Assembly: GCA_027306715.1 (NCBI GenBank)
Contig: DAHUZG010000349.1
Location: 1 to 5,645 of the forward strand
Reading direction: 5' to 3'
Source: Acidimicrobiaceae bacterium
GTDB taxonomy: Bacteria > Actinomycetota > Acidimicrobiia > Acidimicrobiales > Bog-793
Length of the DNA: 5,645 bases
Shown: in pieces, positions 1 through 4,775 of the stretch
How positions within the stretch are numbered: the first letter of the stretch is position 1
Layout of the letters: each line of letters starts with the position of its first letter
The notes under the pieces: model-generated
What the model was told of the DNA's origin: nothing
The model's database searches: none
The model's input: the letters and a program-made list of their open reading frames with translations, nothing else
Position numbers and translations under genes: made by a program

Positions 1-417
1 CGGAACCTCATGACCTGCAACTGGGTGACCCAGCTCGCTCTCGAGCCGAAGCTCGTCGGCGTCAGCGTCGAGACCTCGGCGCTCACCCACGAGCTCGTCG
101 CCGCCGGCGGGTGCTTCAGCCTCTCGTTGCTCGCGCGGGAGGACCGCGCCGTCGTCCGCAAGTTCGTCAAGCCCGCAGCCGACGATCCCGTCGCTTGCAC
201 CCTCAACGGCGTCGAGTACCTCGACGCGCCGGCGACCGGGGCGCCGGTGCCGTCGCTGGCGCTGGCGTGGCTCGATTGTCGCCTCATCTCGACGGTCCCC
301 TGCGGATCGCACTCGCTGTTCGTCGGCGAGGTCGCCGCCGCCGCCTTCGGCACCGGCCGCTCCCAGGACGACGAGGTGCTGCGCATCGAGGACACCCGCA
401 TGAGCTACGGCGGCTGA
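1..417 (+). CDS. Flavin reductase-like domain protein (5' end outside window)
   Basis: The reading frame is open from base 1 and ends at TGA 415-417, giving 138 visible residues. The first visible residues RNLMTCNWVTQ continue upstream of the ATG at 10, and that Met lies inside the conserved N-terminal strand of the family, so it is not the start; about 20-35 residues are probably missing. The segment NLMTCNWVTQLALEPKLVGVSV, the later ELVAAGGCFSLSLL and the C-terminal RMSYGG are typical of flavin reductase-like FMN-binding split-barrel proteins. Such proteins bind FMN or FAD and usually reduce flavin with NAD(P)H, either free-standing or as the small component of a two-component monooxygenase. 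No signal peptide or membrane segment is visible in the part seen, so it is probably cytoplasmic. Its stop lies 6 bp before rnd on the same strand, so the two may share a transcript. The exact substrate cannot be read from the sequence. Confidence 0.85.
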   Translation, partial: RNLMTCNWVTQLALEPKLVGVSVETSALTHELVAAGGCFSLSLLAREDRAVVRKFVKPAADDPVACTLNGVEYLDAPATGAPVPSLALAWLDCRLISTVPCGSHSLFVGEVAAAAFGTGRSQDDEVLRIEDTRMSYGG

Positions 418-423
418 GCCGGG

Positions 424-1659
424 GTGACCGAGGCGGGGTACCGCATCGTCGACGACGCTGGCCGGCTCGCCGAGGTGATCGGTGACCTGGCGACCGTTGA
501 CCGCTACGCCCTCGACACCGAGTTCCACCGCGAGCGCAGCTACTGGCCGCGCCTGGCGCTGCTGCAGCTCGCCTGGGCCGGCCAGACCGTGCTGATCGAC
601 CCCCTGGCGGTCGACCCGGCCCCGCTCGCCGAGATCTTCGCCGGGCCCGGTCTGGCCGTCCTGCACGCTGCCGACCAGGACCTCGAGGTGCTCGACCGGG
701 CCTGCGGGCGGGTCCCGGCGCGGCTCTTCGACACCCAGCTGGCGGCGGGCTTCATGGGCTTCTCCTCGCCGTCTCTCGCCAGCATCGTCGAGCGGCTGCT
801 CGGCCGCCGCCTGGAGAAGGGCGACCAGCTGACCGACTGGACCCGCCGCCCGCTCAGCAGCGCACAGCTGCGCTACGCGGCCAGCGACGTCGCCTACCTG
901 CTCGAGCTGCACGACCTCATCTCACTCGAGCTGGCGCGGCTCGGGCGGGCCGCCTGGGCCGAGGAGGAGTGCTCGCTGCTGCTGCGGCGCAGCCGCGGCG
1001 CCGCCGTCCCCGAGGAGGCCTGGTGGCGGCTGAAGCACGCACGCCAGCTGCGCGGCGTCGAGCGCGGCGTCGCCCAGAGCGTCGCCGCCTGGCGGGAACG
1101 CCGGGCCCAGGCGCTGGACCTGCCGGTCCGTTTCGTGCTCTCCGACCTGGCGCTGCTCTCGATCATCCACCGGCCGCCCCGCACCCGCGCCGAGCTGGAG
1201 CAGGTCCGCAGCCTCGACGCCCGCCAGCTCGGCGGGTCGGCTCCGAGCGAGCTGCTCGAGGCGGTCGCGGCGGGGCGCTCGCTGCCGCCCAAGGCGCTGC
1301 GCCTCCCGCCGAGCCAGGGCGCCGGGAGCGCCGCCCGGCCGGCGGTGACGCTGGCGGCGGCGTGGCTGGCCGAGCGCGCCCAGGCGCTGAGGATCGACCC
1401 GGCGATCCTCGCCACCCGCGCCGACCTCGCCCTCTACCTGCAGGAGCGGCCCGAGGGGCGTCTCGTCGACAGCTGGCGCCGGCCGCTGATCGGCGAGCCG
1501 CTCGGCCGTCTGGCGCGCGGCGAGCTGGCGCTCGCCTTCGGCGAGGACGGGTCGCTCGTGCTCGAGGAGCGCTCCCGCCAGCCGGTGCTGCTCGAGCCGA
1601 TGCCCGGCGGCGATGTCGAGCCGGCGGGGCCAGCCGGGGGGCTACCTGGGGCCAGCTGA
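424..1659 (+). CDS. rnd: Ribonuclease D (DEDDy 3'-5' exoribonuclease with HRDC domains)
   Basis: This 411-residue protein is a 3'-5' exoribonuclease expected to trim tRNA and other structured RNA 3' ends in the cytoplasm. All catalytic positions of the DEDDy family are visible: D31 and E33 in LDTEFHRE (Exo I), D86 in HAADQDLEVL (Exo II), and Y151 with D155 in YAASDVAYLLEL (Exo III). The nuclease domain covers about residues 8-185. An HRDC domain follows at about 200-285 (WWRLKHARQL... to ...LLEAVAAG), and a second, weaker HRDC-like helical domain lies at about 310-380. This is close to the architecture of E. coli RNase D, slightly longer at the C-terminus. The start is GTG at 424, 6 bp after the preceding stop; no strong Shine-Dalgarno is seen, but the next in-frame starts would cut into the nuclease domain. 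The gene ends just before a large palindrome that separates it from a convergent gene. Confidence 0.95.
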   Translation: MTEAGYRIVDDAGRLAEVIGDLATVDRYALDTEFHRERSYWPRLALLQLAWAGQTVLIDPLAVDPAPLAEIFAGPGLAVLHAADQDLEVLDRACGRVPARLFDTQLAAGFMGFSSPSLASIVERLLGRRLEKGDQLTDWTRRPLSSAQLRYAASDVAYLLELHDLISLELARLGRAAWAEEECSLLLRRSRGAAVPEEAWWRLKHARQLRGVERGVAQSVAAWRERRAQALDLPVRFVLSDLALLSIIHRPPRTRAELEQVRSLDARQLGGSAPSELLEAVAAGRSLPPKALRLPPSQGAGSAARPAVTLAAAWLAERAQALRIDPAILATRADLALYLQERPEGRLVDSWRRPLIGEPLGRLARGELALAFGEDGSLVLEERSRQPVLLEPMPGGDVEPAGPAGGLPGAS

Positions 1660-1673
1660 GTCGCTGGCTGTCA

Positions 1674-1713
1674 GGGAACGTTCCCGCGGGAACGTTCCCG
1701 CGGGAACGTCTCC
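1674..1713. repeat. 32-bp perfect palindrome built of 14-bp tandem units; possible bidirectional terminator
   Basis: The unit GGGAACGTTCCCGC begins at 1674, repeats at 1688, and a third, decayed copy begins at 1702. Bases 1678-1709 are a perfect 32-bp palindrome centred between 1693 and 1694, checked base by base; allowing one mismatch and one G-T pair it extends to 1674-1713. It lies in the 56-bp gap between the convergent stops at 1659 and 1716, where a bidirectional terminator would be expected. A 6-bp hairpin (GCCAGC 1651-1656 with GCTGGC 1663-1668) directly precedes it and spans the rnd stop. No T-run follows on either strand, so a classic intrinsic terminator is not shown. A protein-binding site with stacked half-sites is the alternative. 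Confidence 0.85.
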
Positions 1714-1715
1714 GC

Positions 1716-1967
1716 TCACGGCTGGTCGGGTGCCGGCTGCTTCCGGTCCTCGGGGGGGCGGAGGTCGATCCTCAGGCTGAGCACGCCGTCGTCGAGCGAT
1801 CCCTCGGCGTCGCCGAGGATGGCGAAGTCCATGTAGTCGAGCTGCATCTGCTCCATGATCCGGCGCCGCTCGTCGCCCTCGACCGGCGGGACCCCACGGC
1901 GGCGCACCGCCGCGGCGCGGCTGCGGAAGCGGGCGGTCATCGCCTCCACGTCGAACTCCTCGGCCAC
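1716..1967 (-). CDS. Small conserved-looking hypothetical protein
   Basis: This is an 83-residue protein I cannot assign to a named family. It starts at GTG 1967 and stops at TGA 1718-1716. The first half is basic and probably helical (MTARFRSRAAAVRRRG), followed by ERRRIMEQMQLDYMDFAILGDAEGSL and a likely beta strand DGVLSLRIDLRPPE near the C-terminus. The mixed composition with Met, Tyr, Phe, Ile and Gln differs from the Arg/Ala/Gly-rich shadow frames around it, which is the main reason to call it a gene. No cysteines, signal peptide or membrane helix are present. A candidate -10 hexamer 6 nt upstream of the GTG suggests a leaderless transcript. An alternative start is ATG 1940 (residue 10). 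It is convergent with rnd and divergent from the zinc-cluster gene at 2161. Confidence 0.65.
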   Translation of the reverse strand: MAEEFDVEAMTARFRSRAAAVRRRGVPPVEGDERRRIMEQMQLDYMDFAILGDAEGSLDDGVLSLRIDLRPPEDRKQPAPDQP

Positions 1968-1973
1968 TCGCTC

Positions 1974-1979
1974 ACCGTA
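1974..1979 (-). promoter_or_regulatory. Candidate -10 element (TACGGT) for a leaderless transcript of the small hypothetical gene
   Basis: Read on the - strand, TACGGT fits the loose actinobacterial TANNNT -10 pattern. It is followed by six bases (GAGCGA) and then the GTG at 1967. That spacing would place the transcription start at or beside the start codon, as in leaderless actinobacterial mRNAs. No -35 match is visible because the upstream bases are the GC-rich tandem repeat. This is a weak motif call. Confidence 0.3.
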
Positions 1980-1985
1980 CCGGTG

Positions 1986-2020
1986 CGGCCGGGCGCGGCC
2001 GGGCGCGGCCGGGCGCGGCC
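1986..2020. repeat. 10-bp GC-rich tandem repeat (GGGCGCGGCC)
   Basis: Three perfect consecutive copies of GGGCGCGGCC occupy 1991-2000, 2001-2010 and 2011-2020. They are preceded by a diverged copy (CGGTGCGGCC, 1981-1990). The array lies in the divergent non-coding region 1968-2160, immediately upstream of the candidate -10 of the - strand gene and before the + strand promoter candidate. Its G+C is 100%, so slippage is a sufficient origin. Apart from this array and the weak promoter candidates, nothing else is recognisable in the 193-bp region. Confidence 0.9.
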
Positions 2021-2043
2021 GAGCCCCGAGCCGCCCACGGCGG

Positions 2044-2049
2044 TATGCT
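2044..2049 (+). promoter_or_regulatory. Candidate -10 element (TATGCT) for the zinc-cluster small gene
   Basis: TATGCT matches four of six positions of the bacterial -10 consensus, including the conserved TA and final T, and it stands out in a region of extreme GC content. It is on the strand of the gene at 2161 and would give a leader of roughly 105 nt. No convincing -35 is found at the right distance. A TTGACG at 2071-2076 has no -10 match 16-18 bp further on. Confidence 0.3.
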
Positions 2050-2148
2050 CCACGGTCGATACGCAGGGTCTTGACGTGAGGTCGGCCGAGGCCAGCGCTC
2101 GTCGGCCCATGCAGGCGGTTCGAGCGCAGGACGGTTCCGGTCTCGAGC

Positions 2149-2154
2149 GGGGAG
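2149..2154 (+). promoter_or_regulatory. Ribosome binding site (GGGGAG) fixing the GTG start at 2161
   Basis: GGGGAG lies 6 nt upstream of GTG 2161, a normal Shine-Dalgarno distance. It supports GTG as the start of the 82-residue gene. Confidence 0.6.
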
Positions 2155-2160
2155 CGGCTC

Positions 2161-2409
2161 GTGAAGAAGGGACGTCATCGGCGCTTCGAAGAGGCGCGCA
2201 GCCTGAAGCGGGCAGTCGAGGTGGTGGCCGAGCCGTGTCCGGAGTGCGGAGCCGACCCCGAGGACGACCACGCCAGCTGGTGCCTGTACGAGGCGAGCGA
2301 GCTCGACGAGGACGAGGCGGGCGAGGGCGAGTCCGACGAGGACGACGAGCTGCCCAGCTACGAAGGCGGGCTCGGGCAGAACGGGAACGGCGCCGAGAGC
2401 CACTCCTGA
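2161..2409 (+). CDS. Small acidic protein with a CxxC-H-C putative zinc cluster
   Basis: This 82-residue protein has three parts. The N-terminus is basic (MKKGRHRRFEEARSLKRAVE). A short cluster CPECGADPEDDHASWC follows, with C26, C29, H37 and C41 arranged like a small zinc-ribbon or zinc-finger site. A long acidic low-complexity segment rich in Glu and Asp (about residues 46-66) then runs into a Gly/Asn/Ser tail. The basic head suggests nucleic-acid or ribosome contact and the acidic tail suggests disorder, but no function is known to me. The start is GTG 2161 with a good GGGGAG ribosome binding site, and the stop is TGA 2407-2409. It is convergent with the Cys-rich protein gene, 21 bp away, with no clear terminator hairpin between them. 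The distinct composition and start signal make it a likely real gene. Confidence 0.75.
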   Translation: MKKGRHRRFEEARSLKRAVEVVAEPCPECGADPEDDHASWCLYEASELDEDEAGEGESDEDDELPSYEGGLGQNGNGAESHS

Positions 2410-2430
2410 GCCGCCCGCCCCGCCAGCGCG

Positions 2431-3249
2431 TCAGTCCCGGCGCCGCACGGCAGGGTGCGGGAGCGCCACCGTGGCGGTCACGACGTCGCCCGGCCGGCTC
2501 GCGCCGCCCGCCCCCCGGCTCGAGCGGGCGGCACGCTGCGCCGATGCGGGGTAGCGGGCGCGCAGGAACCCTCGCAGCAGCTCGACCACGGCGTCACCGC
2601 AGAGTGCCCGCAGCTCGGCGTCCATCCGCTCGTAGAGCGGTCGTGCCTCGCCGTAGGCCGCCGGGTCCTCGCTGCACCACCAGGCGAATTCCTCGCCGGC
2701 GGGGCCCCAGTGCCTGCGCTCCCACTGGACGACGCGCGAGATCACGTGACCGCTCTTCTCGAGATCGTCCTCGCGCCGAAGTGGCAGCTGCCAGCAGACG
2801 TCGGGCTTGTAGCTGAGCGGCGGCACGCCGTCGGCGAGGGCGGCGAGATGAAGGGCGCACCCGGACCCGGCGGCGAAACCGGGCCGGTTCAAGAAGATGC
2901 AGGCGCCCCGCACGAGCCGGGTGGTCGTCGGGCCCCGCCGGCGGCGACGCAGCGGCGACTGGCCTTGCCCGCCTTGCCCCCCTTGCCCGGCGAACTGCCA
3001 GATGTGGCCCGGCAGGCGCGCTGCCACCGCCTCGACCCGGGCGGCGTCGTCCTCACCGGTGAAGTGGGCGCCGTAGCTGCAGCAGCCCTGGGCGAGCTCA
3101 CCCGAAGGCGCGGTGAGCACTCCCTGGCAGCCCTGGCCGTAGAGACATTCCCACCCGCTCAGGAGGAAGGTGGCGTCGAACAGCCACGTCCGGTCCTCCT
3201 CGGGGTCGGCGAAGCTCACCCACTCCCGGGTGTCGGCTGGCGGGCGCAC
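2431..3249 (-). CDS. Cys-rich putative metal-binding protein, YkgJ/DUF3109-like
   Basis: From GTG 3249 this is a 272-residue cytoplasmic protein. It resembles a conserved actinobacterial hypothetical family beginning EWVSFADPEEDRTWLFDATFL. Cysteines fall in a YkgJ/DUF3109-like order: C35 and C41 (WECLYGQGCQG), C56-C57 (QGCCSYGAHF), C117 (ACIFLNRPG), C131 with H134 (GCALH) and C152 (YKPDVCWQLPLRRE), plus a later WWC. This suggests a zinc or Fe-S site; the biochemical role is unknown. Residues 88-97 are a GQG repeat encoded by a 9-bp tandem repeat, followed by five arginines, an insertion likely to be disordered. The start is uncertain. GTG 3249 overlaps the radical SAM gene by 34 bp and keeps the ADTREWVSF lead-in. 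GTG 3219 would give a 4-bp GTGA overlap with its stop but loses the EW lead-in. A frame extension to TTG 3297 is less likely. The overlap implies co-transcription with the radical SAM gene. Confidence 0.85.
   Translation of the reverse strand: MRPPADTREWVSFADPEEDRTWLFDATFLLSGWECLYGQGCQGVLTAPSGELAQGCCSYGAHFTGEDDAARVEAVAARLPGHIWQFAGQGGQGGQGQSPLRRRRRGPTTTRLVRGACIFLNRPGFAAGSGCALHLAALADGVPPLSYKPDVCWQLPLRREDDLEKSGHVISRVVQWERRHWGPAGEEFAWWCSEDPAAYGEARPLYERMDAELRALCGDAVVELLRGFLRARYPASAQRAARSSRGAGGASRPGDVVTATVALPHPAVRRRD
2963..2989. repeat. 9-bp tandem repeat inside the Cys-rich protein gene
   Basis: Three consecutive 9-bp units occur: CCTTGCCCG (2963-2971), CCTTGCCCC (2972-2980) and CCTTGCCCG (2981-2989). 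On the coding (-) strand they read as a Gly-Gln-Gly run in the middle of the Cys-rich protein. The period is a multiple of three, so copy-number change would keep the frame. Confidence 0.85.
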
Positions 3250-4763
3250 GTGCCCACCGTAGCCAGGGCGAGCTGGGTGGCGGTGGGCTCGGCGCAACAG
3301 AACCAGGACTCCGTGAGGCGTGGGCGGAGTCGCCCGGGCAGGCTCGAGACCGCGCCCGCCGCCGGCGGCGGGGGGCCGGGATCGGGTCGCCCGAGGGCGC
3401 CGAAGACGAGCGCCCGCACGGCGAGGTAGCTCTCGGAAAGCGACGAGCCGGCTGCCCGCTCGCTCAGCGCGGCCACCTCTGCCTGCAGCTCGTCGAGGAG
3501 CGGGTCGGCGTGGCTCCAGCCGACACCGAGCGCAGCCGAGCCCTCCCGGTCAAGCGCCGAGTCGCCGCCGGCGCCGCCGCCATCGCCGGCGGCAGCGGCG
3601 ATCGCCGCAGCGAGGACCGGATCAGGCGAGGCGAGGAGCAGCGATCCCGGCGGCAGCAGCAGACGGATCGCCCACTGCACCGGGTCGACGTTGGCGACGA
3701 GGTCGTGGCGGGCGACGAAGTCGAGCAGCTCGACGAGATCGTCGCCGGTCGTCCACGGTGTGAACGGCAGCAGCGACGGGCGAGGCTCGATCCCGACTGC
3801 ACGCAGCACGGCGACCGCCTCGGCGGCGCCGGCGGCGTCGTGGCCCTTGTCGAGCCGCTCGAGCACGATCGGGCTCAGCGACTCCACGGCGCTGACGACG
3901 AAGATGCAGCCGGTGGCGGCGAGCTCGGGCCAGAGCCGGCGGTTCCCCAGCACATGGCTCACCTTCACGGTGGCGTCGTAGCTGACGCCGGGATGGCGCT
4001 CGGCCAGGGCGCGGGCGACGGCCAGCGCGTGCCGCGGCCGGTTCAAGAAGTCCGGGTCGGCGAAGTGGATGTGCCGGGCTCCGGCCGTGACGAGGGCGCC
4101 GAGGTCGGCGAGCAGAGGCTCGAGCTCGACGGCGCGGGTGCGCCCGTCGTAGATCACCGGCACCGGGCAGTGCCGGCACCGGTGCGAGCATCCCCGCGAG
4201 GCCTCGACCGTGCCGACGAGCCACTCCTCCTCGCCGGCCGGGCCACCGGCGAGGCGGGCATAGCGTTCGAGGCCCGCCAGCCCGGAGCGGTCGGGGACGA
4301 GCGAGACCGCCGACGACCCGGGACGGCCGAGCTCGATCCGCACCTCCGGCACCGCGCCGCTCGCCGCGCCGTGCCCTTCAGCGCGGCTCGCCGCGCCGTG
4401 CCCTTGCGCGAGGCGGGTCAGCCAGGCGGGGAGCGCCTCGCCGATCTCGCCGGCGACGGCGAGGTCGGATTCTCCGAGCGCCCCCACCTCCGCTCCGGCC
4501 GGGGCGTAGAGCCCGTGCAGCGCCACGGGAAGGCCGGCGCCCCGCAACCGGCTGACGACGGGCAGCGCCAGGCGCAGGGCGGTGTGCATGGGAACCGAGA
4601 CACACGCCGCCTCCGCCCACCCGAGGTCGTCCTCGTCGAGCGCGTCGAGCGAGAGGTCGCGGCTGCGGACCTCGTGACCGGCCGCTCCGAGCAGCGCCGC
4701 CGGGACGGCGCAGCCGAGCGGCTGGGCGCCGAGCTCGTAGGTCGAGAGGGCGAGCACCCTCAT
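3216..4763 (-). CDS. CCAEP-tail radical SAM protein (CUAEP/CCAEP family) with B12-binding-like N-domain
   Basis: This 515-residue protein starts at ATG 4763 with a GAGGG ribosome binding site 7 nt upstream. Residues 1 to about 115 look like a Rossmann-type cobalamin-binding domain (MRVLALSTYELGAQPLG..., then alternating strands and helices), but the usual DxHxxG cobalamin-ligand motif is not seen. A low-complexity linker with a duplicated GHGAAS follows (about 120-137). The radical SAM core starts near 185 with VEASRGCSHRCRHCPVP: C192, C196 and C199 form the CX3CX2C that binds the [4Fe-4S] cluster and SAM. Other core motifs are HIHFADPDFLNRP and FVVSAVESLS. The C-terminal region ends with ESWFCCAEPT (CCAEP, residues 489-493) and 22 further residues. 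This tail matches the family I know as CUAEP/CCAEP-tail radical SAM (seleno)proteins, whose reaction is not established to my knowledge; here the Sec position is Cys. It lies 10 bp downstream of an ATP-grasp gene and overlaps the Cys-rich gene. Confidence 0.9.
   Translation of the reverse strand: MRVLALSTYELGAQPLGCAVPAALLGAAGHEVRSRDLSLDALDEDDLGWAEAACVSVPMHTALRLALPVVSRLRGAGLPVALHGLYAPAGAEVGALGESDLAVAGEIGEALPAWLTRLAQGHGAASRAEGHGAASGAVPEVRIELGRPGSSAVSLVPDRSGLAGLERYARLAGGPAGEEEWLVGTVEASRGCSHRCRHCPVPVIYDGRTRAVELEPLLADLGALVTAGARHIHFADPDFLNRPRHALAVARALAERHPGVSYDATVKVSHVLGNRRLWPELAATGCIFVVSAVESLSPIVLERLDKGHDAAGAAEAVAVLRAVGIEPRPSLLPFTPWTTGDDLVELLDFVARHDLVANVDPVQWAIRLLLPPGSLLLASPDPVLAAAIAAAAGDGGGAGGDSALDREGSAALGVGWSHADPLLDELQAEVAALSERAAGSSLSESYLAVRALVFGALGRPDPGPPPPAAGAVSSLPGRLRPRLTESWFCCAEPTATQLALATVGTCARQPTPGSG
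4354..4405. repeat. 27-bp-period duplication in the radical SAM gene linker
   Basis: The 20-bp string starting GCTCGCCGCGCC occurs at 4359-4378 and again at 4386-4405; with one mismatch the match extends left to 4354 and 4381. The 27-bp period duplicates nine codons, giving two GHGAAS-containing copies in the linker between the N-terminal domain and the radical SAM core. It keeps the reading frame and is probably neutral spacer variation. Confidence 0.85.
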
Positions 4764-4770
4764 CGCGCCG

Positions 4771-4775
4771 CCCTC
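4771..4775 (-). promoter_or_regulatory. Ribosome binding site of the radical SAM gene, inside the upstream stop
   Basis: On the - strand the sequence TGAGGG runs straight from the ATP-grasp stop codon (TGA 4776-4774) into a GAGGG Shine-Dalgarno. This lies 7 nt before ATG 4763. The shared bases indicate translational coupling of the two genes. Confidence 0.65.

Noticed and set aside
1674..1699. GGGAAC in the palindrome as an ECF sigma factor -35 element
   Set aside because: The string resembles the GGAAC core of ECF promoters, but it is repeated in both orientations between convergent gene ends and has no matching -10, so a promoter role is not supported.
1674..1713. Short repeats as a CRISPR array
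   Set aside because: The units are contiguous 14-bp copies with no spacers, and no cas genes are present.
1972..2403. 143-residue open frame on the - strand across the divergent region and the zinc-cluster gene
   Set aside because: It is antisense to a gene with a good ribosome binding site and CxxC cluster, and it reads through the 10-bp tandem repeat as Arg/Pro-rich sequence.
969..2816. 615-residue open frame on the + strand
   Set aside because: It is overwhelmingly Arg/Ala/Gly/Pro-rich, runs through rnd, the palindrome and several opposing genes, and has no recognisable motif. It is a shadow of high-GC coding sequence.
3250..3297. TTG 3297 as the start of the Cys-rich protein
   Set aside because: The added 16 residues (RRAHRHPARPGYGG...) are low-complexity and lie entirely inside the radical SAM tail frame, with no well-spaced ribosome binding site. 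GTG 3249 or 3219 is more credible.
2455..3429. 324-residue open frame on the + strand opposite the Cys-rich gene
   Set aside because: The opposing frame carries ordered, family-like cysteine motifs. This one has no domain and a Gly/Ala/Pro/Arg-rich shadow composition.
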